Shown: positions 11,886-25,590 of the stretch, in pieces
How the letters are laid out: every line of letters begins with the position of its first letter
Position numbering within the stretch: the first letter of the stretch is position 1
From: Asterella californica
Lineage: Eukaryota > Streptophyta > Marchantiopsida > Marchantiales > Aytoniaceae
DNA length: 64,000 bases
Assembly: GCA_036924285.1 (NCBI GenBank)
Contig: JAYKYS010000009.1
Span: forward strand, 17,732,001 to 17,796,000
Direction: 5' to 3'
Notes under the pieces: model-generated
What the model was told of the DNA's origin: nothing
Databases searched by the model: none
Seen by the model: only the letters and a program-made list of their open reading frames with translations
Translations under genes and position numbers: made by a program

Positions 11886-12594
11886 TTGTAGTGATGTTAT
11901 TACATATATGACTATTGTACATAAGATTGGGTAGCGAGACGTTGTTATGAAGCTAACTGTTGGCAAAGGCAGTTCGATAATACTTGTCCCAAGATTGGAT
12001 TACGAGGTTAGTTTAAGGAATCGAGTCAAGAGTAGAGACTGTTCTAATTGGTTTATCTCATTTTTTGTGTATATAAAAGTGAGATTTGGATATATCTCGT
12101 TCTCTTGATTGTGTCTATTCTCTCTCTCATCGTTGATATCTTCACAACCATATACCTCACTTATTCTTAGACAACTTTCACATACAAAAATTATAATTAA
12201 ACAATAACGTTATGCTTGCTTGCCACCTCACTACCTTGTCAACAGCACCGCCACATCAGTACTTGACAAGTAAGTTAAATGTTGCCAAGTCAACAAATCA
12301 TCAAGTCAACATCCATCACGTCAGAAATATTTGCCACATCAGCAACTTGTCACCATGTCATTTTTGCAATGTCCCGCATTTGGATGTCATGATAGCATAT
12401 GTCGCTAACCAAACACTAAAACTTCTGACTCACGTAACTTATTGTCTTGGTTCCATTCGTGATGATCAAAATATCAATTTGTGTCTCCTCGATAAGAATC
12501 GCACAATAGTGTTGTCAGAAATGTATTTGTACAAAGATGAACAAAACGTATTCTATGAATCTTGATTTTTCTCCATAGCCGGTCCATGACATGA
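11886..12594. other. Spacer with clustered GCCACRTCA-like words
   Basis: Between about 12222 and 12365 short words of the form (c)cacatca, caagtca and cacgtca recur at irregular spacing. They make the 12212-12565 frame look repetitive (Asn/His/Ser-rich) rather than genic. No domain was seen. Confidence 0.45.
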
Positions 12595-15441
12595 TAACGG
12601 TTAGAGGACTCGAGGAACTAGAGGAGATCAAGGATGAATTTCTCGATTTATAAGTCTATCAGATAGAAACTCAAGATGTATTGTACCAAGTCTTAAAAGA
12701 TTATATGAGGATCGTCAATCTATCCGACGAGCTCGAAGAACTGGAAAAAATAAAAGTTGTGAAGCGATCGGCTAAGTATACGATGAGAGAAGATAGATCA
12801 CTGTAGAGGTTGTGCATAGATAACAGATTCCGGTGAGTTCTCTAGCTCTTATCAACAGTCTAGACTGCTACACCAAGCACAAAGCGGTGTGAGTGGTGGG
12901 ACATGGATCAAAGCAAACCATCGCACAGTGCATAAAACTTCTATATCATACTATCCACATGGTAATGTCTAAGCTAAATCCACCAACAAAATCCTTATCC
13001 GTATATTGACGAAGACAGTCGGTGAAACTAAAACTTGCACTTATCGTCTGCACTATGGAAATATCGTATAACGTATAAAGTGGAGTTGAGGTTTTCACCA
13101 TTTTATGGTGTACATAAGAGAGCTCATACTTCTTTTCTTACCAAGGATGAAGGAACTGGTTAGTGAAAGAGAGGTACAAACTCATCAGATAGAGTCATTG
13201 CTTGTACTAGAAGCAAAATGAGAGAGTTGAAGACAAAATAGAAGAACATCATAGGTAGCAAATCAGGTGAGCACAAAAGAATCATCTGATGAAGATCTTC
13301 GAGGAATATTAACTAGTCTTGTGGTATAAGAGATCAATTTCACCAAAAAATGATATACTGATACGTTGATAGAAAGGACCTAATCAAATATCAGCAGTTC
13401 GTCGAATGAGATCACGAATATGGTAACACTTGTAGGGACCTCGGTGGTGAAACCTATGAATTTTAACTAGTTGATGTTATATCATCCACACAAGGGATAA
13501 TCCACTATGGGCCAAGGACGCCAAACAGATGAATAAATTGAACAGGTGATCCTAATTAAGATACCAGCCGTATGCATATGTGAGTTAAACAATGTTATAA
13601 ATTTTGGCGTGCGAAGTGACACATCGGAGAATCAAGAAATGACCAAACAGCATAAAGTAGTGCTTACATACGTGTGGTATAATTACGTTAGGATTTTAGG
13701 TGGCACATGTAAGAAGGTACAAAGATGATGCAAAATGCCATAAGCGCAGTCGGGTCCAAAGGGGGTAATTTAAGATGAATTTGTCAAGTAACAACCCACT
13801 TCTATCACGAAGTAAAAGTAGTGAAGGACTTTAGAAGAGACATGTGAGACGGAGAACGCTCCCAACGAGAGAATTACAACTGTTGAGTTGAATTGTAGTC
13901 CTTGAAGTACTAGTGAGCAAATCAAATCAAGATACACAGTAGTCGACATGGCATCGAAGATGCAAGCAGCAACAAAGACTCCACTTGAGAATCTAGCATT
14001 GGTCCAAGCAGACCGCTGCAAATCCCCATTGATGAGACACCCGAGGAGAATGCAGCAACAGAAGTTGTAAAATTTGAAGGAAGCACACGAAGAGAAGTCC
14101 GACAAGATAAAAGATGCGAAGACAAATCGTGATATGTTCCCACTGAGAAAAATCAATAGTTTGAGATAAAGTCTAAATTTTTATCTAATGCAGATAAAAA
14201 CATCACAGAACAAGTTACTGTGATGAAATTAGCCTGAAATCAAAAGTTCATCGAAACTGAGAAGAGACATGAGCAGCAGAGACATATTCCAAACATTATA
14301 AAAATGACGATTGAGGTCGTTCAGGATTACAATAGAGGAAGCGATCAGCAAAGTAGCTAAAGCTCCATAGATTGCATCCCTTGCCAAAGTGTTCTTATCT
14401 TGAATTCCTCGAGAGTTTTTAAACCTATAATAGCATACCATGGAGGAATAGATGTAACAGATGCATAGATAAATGGGTCTCATGGCATCGCAACTAATAA
14501 TCATCGAGGACACTTATGCTACTAAGGTTGGTCAAGTGGAAGCGCTCGAAGCAGAGTTATAATATGTTCCAGTGGAAAAAGAGAAGATCGTCGAGTTACT
14601 TCACCTAGATGAAACAAGAGCTACCTTTGCCAAATTTAGAAGGTTTATTGAGACCAAACTTGAACATCACGATAAACAAATTGTTAACTATGAGCACACC
14701 ATGTTGGCTGCTCAGTATCGGTTCAACATAGAATGGAAGCATCGAAAGATCATAGAGAGAGTCATGCAGCTAAACTTGAAGATCATTCTAACCCTGGAAA
14801 CTATGAATCGAGAGGTAAGCATACTCATATTTGAGGATGCATAAGAGATAGCCGAACGAGAGAAAACTGCATCAGCCCAAGAAGCAGAGCTCTCAAAGAT
14901 GCAGGTCTTACAATACAAATCCAAGTGTTAAAGACTCTAACCGAATTGAACGAGTTGTATATTTTACACTTGTGAGAACCAGATGGATGGAAATCAGAGG
15001 ACGCAGGAAGCACAAGAACTTATGCAGCAGCTAGAAATGACTCAGCATAAGATTGACGGCTTGGAATCCCTTATGAGGAAAACCGAAGAGATAATCATCA
15101 AATGCGACAACTCATCGATGAGACACTCCAAGAAAACGTTACTACACTAACATTGAGATTGAGCGTTTAGAAATGACCAACAGACATTTAATGATTGAGA
15201 AAAAGTCTTAGTCACGAGTGTCATAACCAACCCTAGAGATACCAAAGTGTTAGATGCGCTAGAACTAGAATTGGATTCAAAAGTACAAAAAGTACTAGCA
15301 TTGGAACGTCAACTACGAGAATCCAAGGAGACCATCCGTGCAATAGAACTCAATATGACTATGGTGGAGGAATCTCGAAAAGAAGCAGACGATCAACTTA
15401 TATGGTTGCTCAGAAAGAACTTCGCCGAAGTAAAACCATAG
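12595..15441 (+). pseudogene. Degraded coiled-coil protein gene, family unknown
   Basis: A long plus-strand tract keeps returning to coding-like, charged, heptad-rich sequence through many stops and shifts. Examples are GLEELEEIKDEFLDL and NLSDELEELEKIKVVKRS (12610-12780), MASKMQAATKTPLENLALVQ (13948 on), a block at 14572-14844 (EKIVELLHLDETRATFAKFRR...) and one at 15247-15441 (LELELDSKVQKVLALERQL, then RAIELNMTMVEESRKEADDQ). The shared character is a long alpha-helical coiled coil without a globular motif. It resembles the helical accessory proteins carried by some large plant transposons, but I cannot name a family. Individual blocks are well supported as coding-like; their union into one gene is inference. 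Confidence 0.4.
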
Positions 15442-16620
15442 CCTCAACTTGAGTTCCCTCGAAACTTGACAACCAGAGATGGAATCATCTATGAATCTAG
15501 ACTTATAACTCTATATTGTCGAACCTAAGTAAACACGTGTAGAATCGTTTTGCTTCTGAGAAGGACGAGAATAGCTTAGTATGTGCACTTAGCTTATAGC
15601 TTCATTTGATGTATTTCTTATGTAATATATGCTTCTTGATAGCAAGGTTTCTCATTGTAATAACACACTACATACCTTATCTCCTTGGACTAGACTACCA
15701 CCATGATACTCTGTCGCACATTATGGACTATACTGTATATATCGTCAATTGATAATCTATATTTATCTAGATAAGATACACTTGTTGTGCGTATGTTTTT
15801 TGGCATGTGCATGTCTATCTCAATAGTAGGTTCCGTTTACTATAACTTTCAAAGATTCAAGAGAAACGGTGTTTATTTTTACTCCTCGTGTAGAAGCAGT
15901 GATAAAAGAGACATGTGAAGTACTAAGTGCGAAAGAGCGGGAGGTTGAGAACTCGTTGAGAACCGAATGGTGGGATCAAAGTTTTGCAAAAATTATTGAT
16001 CCGAACTGAGCAGTACTAGCCATGATCAACTATGGTAAGTGGTAATTTAGGTTGATGGGCAAAGGGATAGGAGCACTTAAGGCTTGTAGTGTAATCCGAG
16101 GAACGATCTTTGTTCCTTATGATTGAATGTGTTATTACATTATGATATAGTAAAGTTACGAATTGATGCAATTTCACCGAAATTGATTGTACATGTAGTT
16201 GCAGAGTTGTCTTGATGTCCATGTATGCTTCATCCATCTCAAACTAACATGACCATTTCATTCGTCGTACATAGGAGGTTGGGTCTATCCAGTGACAACG
16301 CTATGCAATAAAGACTCAAAACCTTGTTTGAACCTCTAGCTGGATGAGACTTTTGGTTCCAAGGGAATATTTCTTCTACTAATACATCAAAAACTACAAT
16401 AGTCTAATAAATATAGAGGGACAAACAATAATGACAACCACTTAACATCAAGAGTTATGTCTCTATCTATCCGCTTGTCATTTTGCTCTTTTTCGCTGAT
16501 GACTTCACCAACATGCATATTATTCACTCCTAACATATTCAGATACTTCTAATTTGCAATTGTGGCTAAGACCAAAGTGAGGAAACCGTGCAAATTCACC
16601 TCCTCCATCAAAAGATAGAT
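15442..16620. other. Intergenic, no recognisable gene
   Basis: No coding-like frame, repeat or element boundary was recognised. Confidence 0.5.
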
Positions 16621-16905
16621 GAAGCAATATGCAAGAGTTTAATTTAATAATGTTGATTCAGTTAAGTTAGTAACAAATAACAAATTAATTCTCTAATTAA
16701 ATTAATATTTATTTGCTAATAATTTTCTAATAATTAAATTCTCAGAAGGATGTCCGTCTTTGATTTCCATATGGATTATATATGGATCGCCATGTAACTG
16801 TAGGTGCGGTTAACATTTAATATAATAATTAAATATAATAATTAAAAAGAGATATATATAAATTAATTATATATATAAATTATTAAATTATATATATATT
16901 ATATG
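16621..16905. repeat. AT-rich low-complexity tract
   Basis: Runs of taatta, atataa and (at)n, densest at 16820-16900. It marks the abrupt change from AT-rich repeats on the left to the more balanced sequence of the host gene on the right. Confidence 0.75.
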
Positions 16906-17964
16906 GTTTCCAATAACAAAAAGCGGGCAAAAGTTCCCGGGAAGTTCATGTTGCATGCATATTCATCTCAGATTTCTCCTCATGCACTGTGATTACACTT
17001 CTTGTACTTCCGGCGCTCTCTCCGTGCCTTTGCGAACGGCTCCTTCCGAGCCACTTTTTCCCATGCAAGTTATGTATTCGGCCTCGTCTCCCGAGTCCCC
17101 GACTTTTGCTCGTTGAAGAACCCGCACTCTCCACGTATCAGATATAAAGTAGGGTTAAAATAAGAAAGTGCATGACAGTTATGTAATGTTTTCGTCCGCT
17201 GGCGTACGTAAACAAATACATCCACCGTAAGAAGTTATTCATGTTTCACCTGCTAGGTGTACGTAAACAACATCCATTCATGATTCTCCTAAAAGTTGGG
17301 AGACTTTCCGCTATATATTTAGAATGCTGGAGGATGCAGAAAACCGTAAATTTTTGCCGACACAATCCGACCGTAAAGTTCTCGGACTCCTCTGGCGTAC
17401 CTTGTTCGACGGACGGTTCGCGAAAGCGACTACCGGTAGTGTGAATCTTTGCGACACGCGGGCTCGGTTTGGCCGCAAAATGTAATGACACGGTCGTGTG
17501 CTCGGTACTCTGGTGTACCGTATATGTATGAAGATACCTGCAGAATGGAGTTTTCCTGTATTCCTGTAAGGACGGAAGTGAATTTCTCTCGCATGAGTTT
17601 GGAGGCTTGGAGCCCAAGGGAAGCCATGAGCGGCACATCGAGTTCGTATTTCGTCTATCTTTCGAGTAGGAAATTGTAGGCGATGCCAGGCGAGGACTGG
17701 AGGCAGGGCCCGAGGCCGAGCAGGCATTTTGCTTTGCTTGCTGATCATGTGTAGGGCAGTGGATGCTCTGCCTTCGTAAGAGTAAGGAGTCGAGAGTCTG
17801 TCTACTGTCTGTTTAGGTAATGTATTGCTGTGGGGAGGTGCTGGAGCGGGATGTACAGCAGCACCCACTACAAGGACGTATGTGCTGCCTAGGAGGACAG
17901 AAGTGGTGATTGGCGCAAAGGAGGAGGAGATTCCTTGCTGGCTCAAGTGGGAGCGGAAGCAGAC
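16906..17964 (+). promoter_or_regulatory. Probable promoter and 5' leader region of the LPAT gene
   Basis: Base composition becomes balanced, with many CG dinucleotides, just before the LPAT start codon at 17965. A short near-repeat, cgtacgtaaacaa...catcca (17201-17222) and tgtacgtaaacaacatcca (17259-17277), lies within it. The transcription start and any 5' UTR intron cannot be placed from sequence alone. The open frames here, including a 211-codon antisense one, have no recognisable domain and look like a by-product of composition. Confidence 0.45.
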
Positions 17965-20900
17965 ATGGCGTTATCTTTTATCGCGTTGCCCCTCGGGTTG
18001 ATGTTCCTCTGCTCTGGATTTCTCATCAATGGACTTCAGGTGGGTTTCTTGGATTTGTATTCAAGAACTGGATATAAATCTAAGTTTTGCTATATGCGGA
18101 TTGTATCAGAACTCGACAGGTTGTGATGGTTTTACTCCGATTTCACTCGCCCTCAGGGATGCGTTCAGTGCAAAAGGTTACGGTTTGTGGGTAGGTTTTG
18201 GCTCCGGTACGATGGGTGCTGCCCCAGCGTCGTTGAATCGAATGGAATTTGTTATGCATGTTTCGTGTTCGGCGCAAACTGAGGAGATCGAGTAGTCAGC
18301 TGGATTGTGGACATCGAACCCAACTGCTGGCTGTTGACTGTGCCGCAGGGCTATTGTAGTCACTCAAGCTCTGCTGCACGTGCAGAGCCTTGACTGATAT
18401 AAACGCGGGGCCGGAAGATACGTTGCTGAGCCAGCTTTCTGGACAAAGAGATCTTTGGCTGTTTGCCCAAAGATATCTGCATGTCCGGAGTCTTACTTTG
18501 AGGAGTACTCCTGTAGTCGTTATTATTCTTACAGTGGGCAACTCGCTGAGTGTAGTGGCTTTCTCTCCAGGATAGAATATTCACAAGCCTCATGGTCTGA
18601 CCGTAATTTGTTGTTGTCCCGCGAGAATAAAACGCTGACGTATTAATGGTAGGTGTTGGAGTGGAGATCTTTGCTACACACCAGGATGAGTCGAATTAAA
18701 ATTCCGCTTGCTTTTCCGCAGGTACTGTCCTTGTTACTTCTGCTGTTTTCAAGGAAGGCCTACAGAATTGCGAATATGATAATGATGGACGTACTGTGGT
18801 CAGAGCTTGTATGGCTCCTCGACTGGTGGGCTGGTGTGAAGGTTGGTTTCCTTGTCTGGTAACAAGTTCAGCGTTTTTTGACTGGAAAGCTATCGATTGG
18901 TTTTGGATTATGAAGATACGAACTCGCAGTTTCTCGAGTCTTTACAATCATAAGGTGTTGCTTCCTCGAATTGCAGGTACGCCTCTACGCGGACGAGGAG
19001 TCCATGAAGCATTTGGGTGAGTTATTGTAGATTACACTCTTGGGGAAAGTGGACGTTGATGACAAGGAATATCAGTAGTGAAACATGTCGCTAACTTGGT
19101 TGAACATCAGATGACTTTCACAATTGCATGGATCTGAAAATGTCACCTTGATCCTTACGGAGAATTCATGCTTGCTGCTTATTTCCAGGCAAGGAGCATG
19201 CCCTGCTCATCTGTAATCATCGCAGTGATATCGATTGGCTTGTCGGCTGGCTTCTTGCACAGGTGCTACACACTCACGCTCCTTGGTTGTCTAATAGACC
19301 GTGTTCCATGATTGCATCTCCACACTTGTACTCATGACGTGTACTGACACTACTTTCGGTGTGGACTCAAATGGTGTGTTTGTAACGATTGTCCTCCAGT
19401 TACTTCTGGTTTACAGTTCTGAGTTCAGAACTGTCCCTGGAACACTGTCGACCTTGTTTACATGTGACAACGCTCTAAGGGTGCCTATTTCGCTTCACGT
19501 TCTTTAGTCTTGCCAGTTTTTGCTTGCAACCTTGATACAACGAACACGCTGACAGCTTGTTGTGGACCTGATACAGCGCTTTGGATGCCTCGGTGGGACC
19601 AGAGCTGTAATGAAGCAATCAGTAAAATACCTACCGGTATGCTCTACTGCTTATTTACAGTGCCCTGTAAAGTGCAAGGTTACTCACAATATGTATAGCT
19701 TCAAGAAGTTGATGGGCACCCGTGTTGCAGTGTTATCCTCGCACAGTTTTGAACAAGTAAAGCGCGAACTACTTTAACAAATGGAAAAAGTATACGACAG
19801 ATAGTTGAAGGAAATACCTGTGGGGTCAAGCTTTTGGTTCCAATCGCAAGTTCCTCGTCATGGCAGGTGATTGGGTGGTCCATGTACTTCTCAGAGTACG
19901 TCTTTCTGGCAAGAAGTTGGGCCAAAGACGAAGTCACGTTGAAGGTGAGAACTTCAACTTTTCACGTGCCATTCATTGTATTAGATCTCGCTGAAGGACA
20001 GGAACCAAGTTCATAACGCTAAAAGCTTTTATTTGTGAGCTGGCTTTTGCACATTCCATTCGGTTCGATCTACGTATCATCGTATTGTGGCCTCAATAGA
20101 GTATTGTGAACGCCTAGGGGAGTATTCCAGTAGTAGTACCTAAAGTTCGATAACCTCTGTACCAACGAGTGATTTACTGGATTGTTTTAACTATTCCATT
20201 AATTCAACTACTTCCTTCAAGAATCTCAAGAACGCTGCGATTCTTATGTCTACTCAATCAGTTTATCTCAGTGTGTTCTCTGATGTTCGGCATGCCTTGC
20301 AGTCTCATCGTACCACACATCGTCGAATACACAACAAACATCATGAAACTGATGTTTGTTGAAATCCGATAGACGTGTGGTACAGTGAGTCAACATGCTT
20401 AGGAAGCCGCTGTGTGTTGATTCTGGAAATGGTGGAATAGAAGAGACCCACATCAGGTTCTCCAAACGATCTCTGCTACTGTGTTGAACAGGTCCCAAGG
20501 AAATAACGTTATGGATATTAACTATCACTGATTGCACACATGCAGGCAGGCTATCGGAGCTTGAAAGGTTTTCCAAGGCCCTTCTGGCTAGCTTTATTTG
20601 TGGAGGGAACGCGCTTCACGCAGAAAAAACTCGCAGATGCACAAGAATATGCTGCCTCCGTTGGAATTCCCGTCCCGCGGAATCTCCTGATTCCGCGAAC
20701 AAAGGTTAGCTTGTAATTTGATCGTGCGTGTTCATGCACCTTAGTAGGATAGGAAACCCGAGATTGACGCTCTGATTATGCACCGCTTGTTGTTGGAGGA
20801 ATACTGCAGAAAAATGTCGCAGCTGTCGTTTTTCTGATTTCGTGGATTGTAGTTAGTTGCTTGTGTGCACCCGATACGCAATGCCGTTGATCTAAGTGTC

Positions 20901-22260
20901 AAGTCGTCTTCCATGTATGTCGAGAGTTTGCTTGGTGCCCTCATAATCAGGACCTCGGAAAACTGACATTGCAGCGTCTTGTACCAAGGGTTTTGTATCT
21001 GCGATCGCAAACCTACGAGAGTTTGTACCAGCCGTATACGACATGACTCTTGCTGTCTCGAAAGACGCTCCAGACCCAACTATGTCCGGCATCCTCAAGG
21101 GACAGTCTTCCACAGTAAGTTTCGAAGATCTTAGATCGTTCATCGAATCTGAGGTCAGTCTAGAGCGCGAAAGTCCGTCACTATTGATTGGCATACTCGT
21201 TGTTATCACGCGTGGTAGTTGATTGTTGAGAAGCGTGGGTTTTGTCAGATACACGTGCATCTACGGAGGGTTCCCATCGAGACTTTGCCGAAGAGCGATG
21301 AGGAAGTTGCTGCCTGGTGCAAAGAAGCGTTTGTGAAGAAGGTCTCCCGAACCCGCTCTTTTGCTTAAGTTCCGTTTCGTACTTCTCAGCTAATATTATG
21401 AAGCTTGATGCCTATCAAGGAGTCTTAACAGTTTTTCTAGGGCAGTGGAGACACATTAGACACTGATGCTTATCCCTGTCTAACATAGTCAATTTACGTG
21501 TGTTGCGACGCAAAGTTCACAGTTTATACCTCGGGGTACCTCAGTTTGACTGGTCTTGTCATACGTGGTCATCAGATGAGTAAACCAACGTACTAGCTCG
21601 CTGGATGACAGAATAACATGCATGTGTCAACCTCACCACGTGAGAGTCCACAACGCCGTGAGAGTTGTGGATGTGTTTTATGTAGTTATCAGAACGCCTG
21701 AACTTGTTTATGCTTTTGACGTTGTAGAAAGATTGATACTACACGTACTGCAATCCGACTGCGGCCTTTCCAACGGGTTTTGCCTGAATGCAGGATGACA
21801 TGCTGGATGAGCACGCCAAACTTAACACCTTTGGAGAAAACCTTTACCAACCAATTGCTCGGACTAAGGCTCCACTCCTGGTACTTGCACCGAGCTTTTC
21901 TTTCATAATCTGATCAACAGAGTCTAGAACTTTTCGATAGATCTCATCCTGATTGTGCTAGTATAGTACGAGGGACGTAGACCGGACACGGTACTTAACC
22001 TTTGGTTTATTGTGCAGGTTGTGATTGGATGGGGTATTTTCCTGTTGACCTCATCCATCTACCTTCTGCGGGACGTTTTGTCTACTTGGCGCGGATTTAT
22101 CTATACTGCTGGAGTTCTTCTACTCATATCTTTACTTCTAGAAACCTTGATTGGTGCGTCTCAAGCAGAACGCTCGAAGGGCCCTAAGTCAAGCTCCCGG
22201 TCGTCGTCTTCAGTAAAGAATTCCGCAGCAGTCAAAGCTGAAGTGAAGAAGGAGAAATGA
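17965..22260 (+). CDS. LPAT2: 1-acyl-sn-glycerol-3-phosphate acyltransferase (LPAT2-type), 11 exons
   Basis: Makes phosphatidic acid from lysophosphatidic acid and acyl-CoA in the ER membrane, the second acylation of glycerolipid synthesis. Exons by eye: 17965-18039, 18722-18841, 18977-19016, 19189-19262, 19577-19636, 19867-19944, 20546-20704, 20989-21114, 21249-21341, 21794-21880, 22018-22260. All introns are GT-AG and all exons are in phase, giving 384 residues, close to the usual length of this family (about 390). Motifs: an N-terminal hydrophobic segment (about 4-24), DWWAG near 60, the catalytic NHRSDID box (88-94, the HX4D motif), FVEGTRF (167-173, EGTR motif), [11 protein letters not shown] near 194-203 and two hydrophobic C-terminal segments (about 305-350). 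The end KKEK fits a dilysine ER-retrieval signal. The start was chosen for gacATGGCG and for alignment with the family N-terminus. No damage was seen. Confidence 0.93.
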
Positions 22261-25200
22261 CAGCCTACGGTATTCTGAATCTTAAATTTGTGTCCTGCAG
22301 TAATTATTCATCGAATTCCCTTAGCTTAAGGTGCCATTTTACATCTAACATTCGACCTTAGCTCATGGAACATTTTTCGAGGGAGGTTTGTATTTTTATC
22401 AACATCGAGATCTTTCAGAGGGTAGATGATGTGTGCTTCAAACATACGAAGCTGCATCAGATGTCCATGCTTGAAAATAGTTCAGCCTACGGTGCACTGC
22501 GAGTGAACAGCCCTTTCTTCCCAACCAGATTGTTGCGAAGTCCTGAAACCACCTTGGGATAGAGAGACAAGAAAGTACAGTGGACTTCATGCTGTCAAAT
22601 CGCTATTTGTGTCAGCCAGATGCAATTCATCTGCCTCCTTCGGAACACTCTTAGGTCGGGGACACATTCCTGGTGTCCGTTCTCATTCCTTGATTTGACT
22701 CAGCACCCTCAAAAGGTGCGCGGGATGTCCAAGCGAAATGCTTGATGTGAGTGACCTACTTTTCGGTCTTAAACAGATGGTTACAACGAGTCCTCATACA
22801 GGTTCTGTGTCACATGTTCCTTGTGCGTTGATAATTTCCTTTCTTATGGTGAAGAGAGGAATGGACTCCACAGAAAGTTTGATTATGGAAGTTAGGCCAG
22901 TCGTGCTCATGCGAACATACGTTCCATAATGAAATTGCATAGGTGTGTTGGTTTCATGTCTTCGAATAAGGCACCAACGGAACAATCACGCAGAAGTACA
23001 GACCGGCCATTATGAGTGGACAGACAGCAAATAGCTGAGAGTCGTTTCGCTAGGTGACAGTCAGTCGTTGTCATGTCACCAGTCATTGCGTCGTGCTTTC
23101 ACTGAGAGTTCACCACAGCTGTTGGATGTCGTACATGGAAGAATGAACGCTGAATGGACTCTTCGTTACCTGCAGCAGAGAAGTCAAAACTTCCGTGTGC
23201 AAACTTGGCCCGCTGTACACAAACGGCCCGAACTTGGAAGGAATTTTTTACACATATGAATGCAATGTCTGATAAGATACAGTCTTGCTTAAGGGTTCCT
23301 CAACTGGTTAAGTTACCAAAGTTGGTCCTGAGTCCTGACAAAGTCAGTGACGCTGGCCGTGCGGGTCAACACGTTTATCTCGAAAGAGAAGCGACGCGAT
23401 AAATAACACACGGATCCTGTAATGAAAGAGGAATACTCTGACGCAATGAATAGCCAACGGACGGAGAGACCCCATGAAGCCTTACAAGGGAAAGAAGGAC
23501 CCGAAGGGCCCAGCGCCGCGAAGGGAGAAAGTAAAAGAAAAGAAAGGGATTCAGGTTTGAACTCGGTAGCCTATGCTGTGAAATAATGTGATAGCAGAGC
23601 ATGCAGAATGTGCAGTCAGATTAAAGCATATCGATCGGTTGGTTGTAGTAAGGGTACATTCACACGAGGCTCAAAGTGTCTGGTTTTTCTTGTAAAATGT
23701 TAAAGGTAGATTTGGTAATAAGAACTGTTTGCGCACCCAAATTTAGGTTAATTTTAAAAGCGAAAAAGAAAAGAATTCCGACAACGATGGAAATATCTTT
23801 AGAGAGTTGTGAGAAATATCTTCTCTGGGTTTTATCGTTTGCACAATGACACAGGAGAGTTTTATATGAACTAAAAAAGGAGTCTCTTTTACAAGAACTT
23901 GGGAGAAGTGAAATATGCATCCAAAAGACCCCGGTCAGAGAGGATGTAGTAGAGGTCATCAATGTGTAGTCTCGGATAATTTTTGTTCTTCTATGAAAAA
24001 TTTAGAGAAAAGTAAACTATGATTTCGATCAACTATTTTCGAACTAAATTTGATTATTAAGCACCAAGTGAAGCTGTCTCTGAAATAGGTTTCCGAATTA
24101 ATATAATTTAATTTAACACTAATATAATATAAATACATATTGTCTTTAGTTGATTATAAACACATATTGTCTTTGTTATTGAATTTATTCCACATGGACA
24201 GTAGGACATAATGAACCGTAAGTTCAACACATGAAACGAACAACATCTCAATATAAAAATATGATCACAGACGAATAACATTATTCATTTAAATCATGAT
24301 TTAAATTCTTGACAAAACCCTTTCAAGAAGAAGGGTTTGGACTTAAATTTAATAACCTCCATATACCTTCTCACATATACCTGATTATGCAGACTTGCTC
24401 ATGGAGAAGGTAATTTCATGTCTGGTTTATAGCCGAGCACATGAAGGAGGAGGTAAATACCAGGGGTTTAATTTATTATTTAATCTTTTCTCACAATAAA
24501 TTAATGTATAAATTACTATAGGTTCTCAAACTTTTACGTTTGGAAGCGTGAGCAGATTTGCGACAATCTGCTCGTGCCTTATGGTTTATATCCGGGTCTT
24601 TTGCGTTTCCAGACATGGGCTAATAGTTAAAATTTATAAAATATTTTGAATATTTTTATGTACTAAGTATATAATTTTCATTTGATATTTATACATTTCA
24701 GAGAAATATATAAATGCATGCATATTTGAATAACAAGTCTGGTATAAGCACAACCATGTTCTGATAAGAGTTGAACTGGAGGTTTGCTCCCGCAAAGAAT
24801 GTTTCAGTAAAAGCTATAGCAATCTGGTGTAAATGAACCCTAATAGGAGAATTATGAGAAGAGATCGATTATGAAATTCCGTAAAATTCTTACAGGGACT
24901 TGCGGATGTATCTCGTTCGATCAAAATCTAAAAAAGAGTAACAAAAATACTCTACAAGGTGGTTACGACATAATTACTTTTAGGTCTGTTAGGATCTCTA
25001 TCCACTTAGTCCTAAGTTAATCTGCTTTACCGAACTCGGACGTGGAACTGCGAAAAACTATACGGCACTTGTCATATTGCGTGGGTTTGGTTTCACTGTA
25101 TATTCACCCCGGCGAACTCTTCATGCACGTATTTCAATGTTGATTTATTTTTGAGATTATTTATAGAAATAACCAATGCTGATACATCTTGAGAAGTTTA

Positions 25201-25510
25201 GTACAGAATCAATTTTCAGTCACCCTTATAAACACTTCAGTTATATGAAATATTTATTTCTGTTTAGACCCAACTCTAGAGGACAAGACGAGTTTCTTTT
25301 GTTTCCGTGAGCTTATTTGGAGAGGATTCAAACTCAGGTTGTCAACTCTCCACGCACAGCCGGTTTGCAATGACCCATGCACAATCTGGGAACAGTTCCT
25401 ACGTACAGTCAATATTACCTACAAACTTCGCCACTTTCCCGGCAGGGAACACGATTTCTCAGAAAATCAGGAACAGAAAATCGAGAACTATGTATTCTGT
25501 ATTAGGCACA
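22261..25510. other. 3' flank of LPAT and intergenic sequence
   Basis: The LPAT 3' UTR should start here; no clear poly(A) signal was singled out. A small Lys/Pro-rich frame (23474-23560, 28 codons) starts with a good ATG but shows no family resemblance or continuation. Sequence turns AT-rich again from about 24000. No other gene was recognised. Confidence 0.55.
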
Positions 25511-25590
25511 ACTGATCATGTAATCCAGTGAATATTAAGAAACCAAGAAAACTGATCATGTAATCCAGTGAATATTAGGAAACCAAGCAA
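25511..25590. repeat. Two-copy 40-bp tandem repeat
   Basis: Units 25511-25550 and 25551-25590 (actgatcatgtaatccagtg...) differ at about two positions, so the duplication is recent. Confidence 0.95.

Noticed and set aside
12212..12565. 117-codon frame, possible small gene
   Set aside because: The first half is made of repeated cacatca/caagtca words, and no family resemblance or neighbouring coding signal was found.
13770..14513. Minus-strand open frames (128 and 94 codons) with hydrophobic stretches, possible membrane proteins
   Set aside because: They lie opposite the plus-strand coiled-coil coding-like tract and have no independent support.
17311..17946. 211-codon open frame on the minus strand before the LPAT gene
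   Set aside because: No domain, odd composition (many Arg, Pro, Ser, Thr), and it overlaps the region expected to be LPAT promoter and leader. Several other frames are open here too, which fits composition rather than coding.
23474..23560. 28-codon Lys/Pro-rich open frame with a good ATG and a cag|gt at its end, possible first exon
   Set aside because: No downstream exon with a matching domain was found; too short to support on its own.
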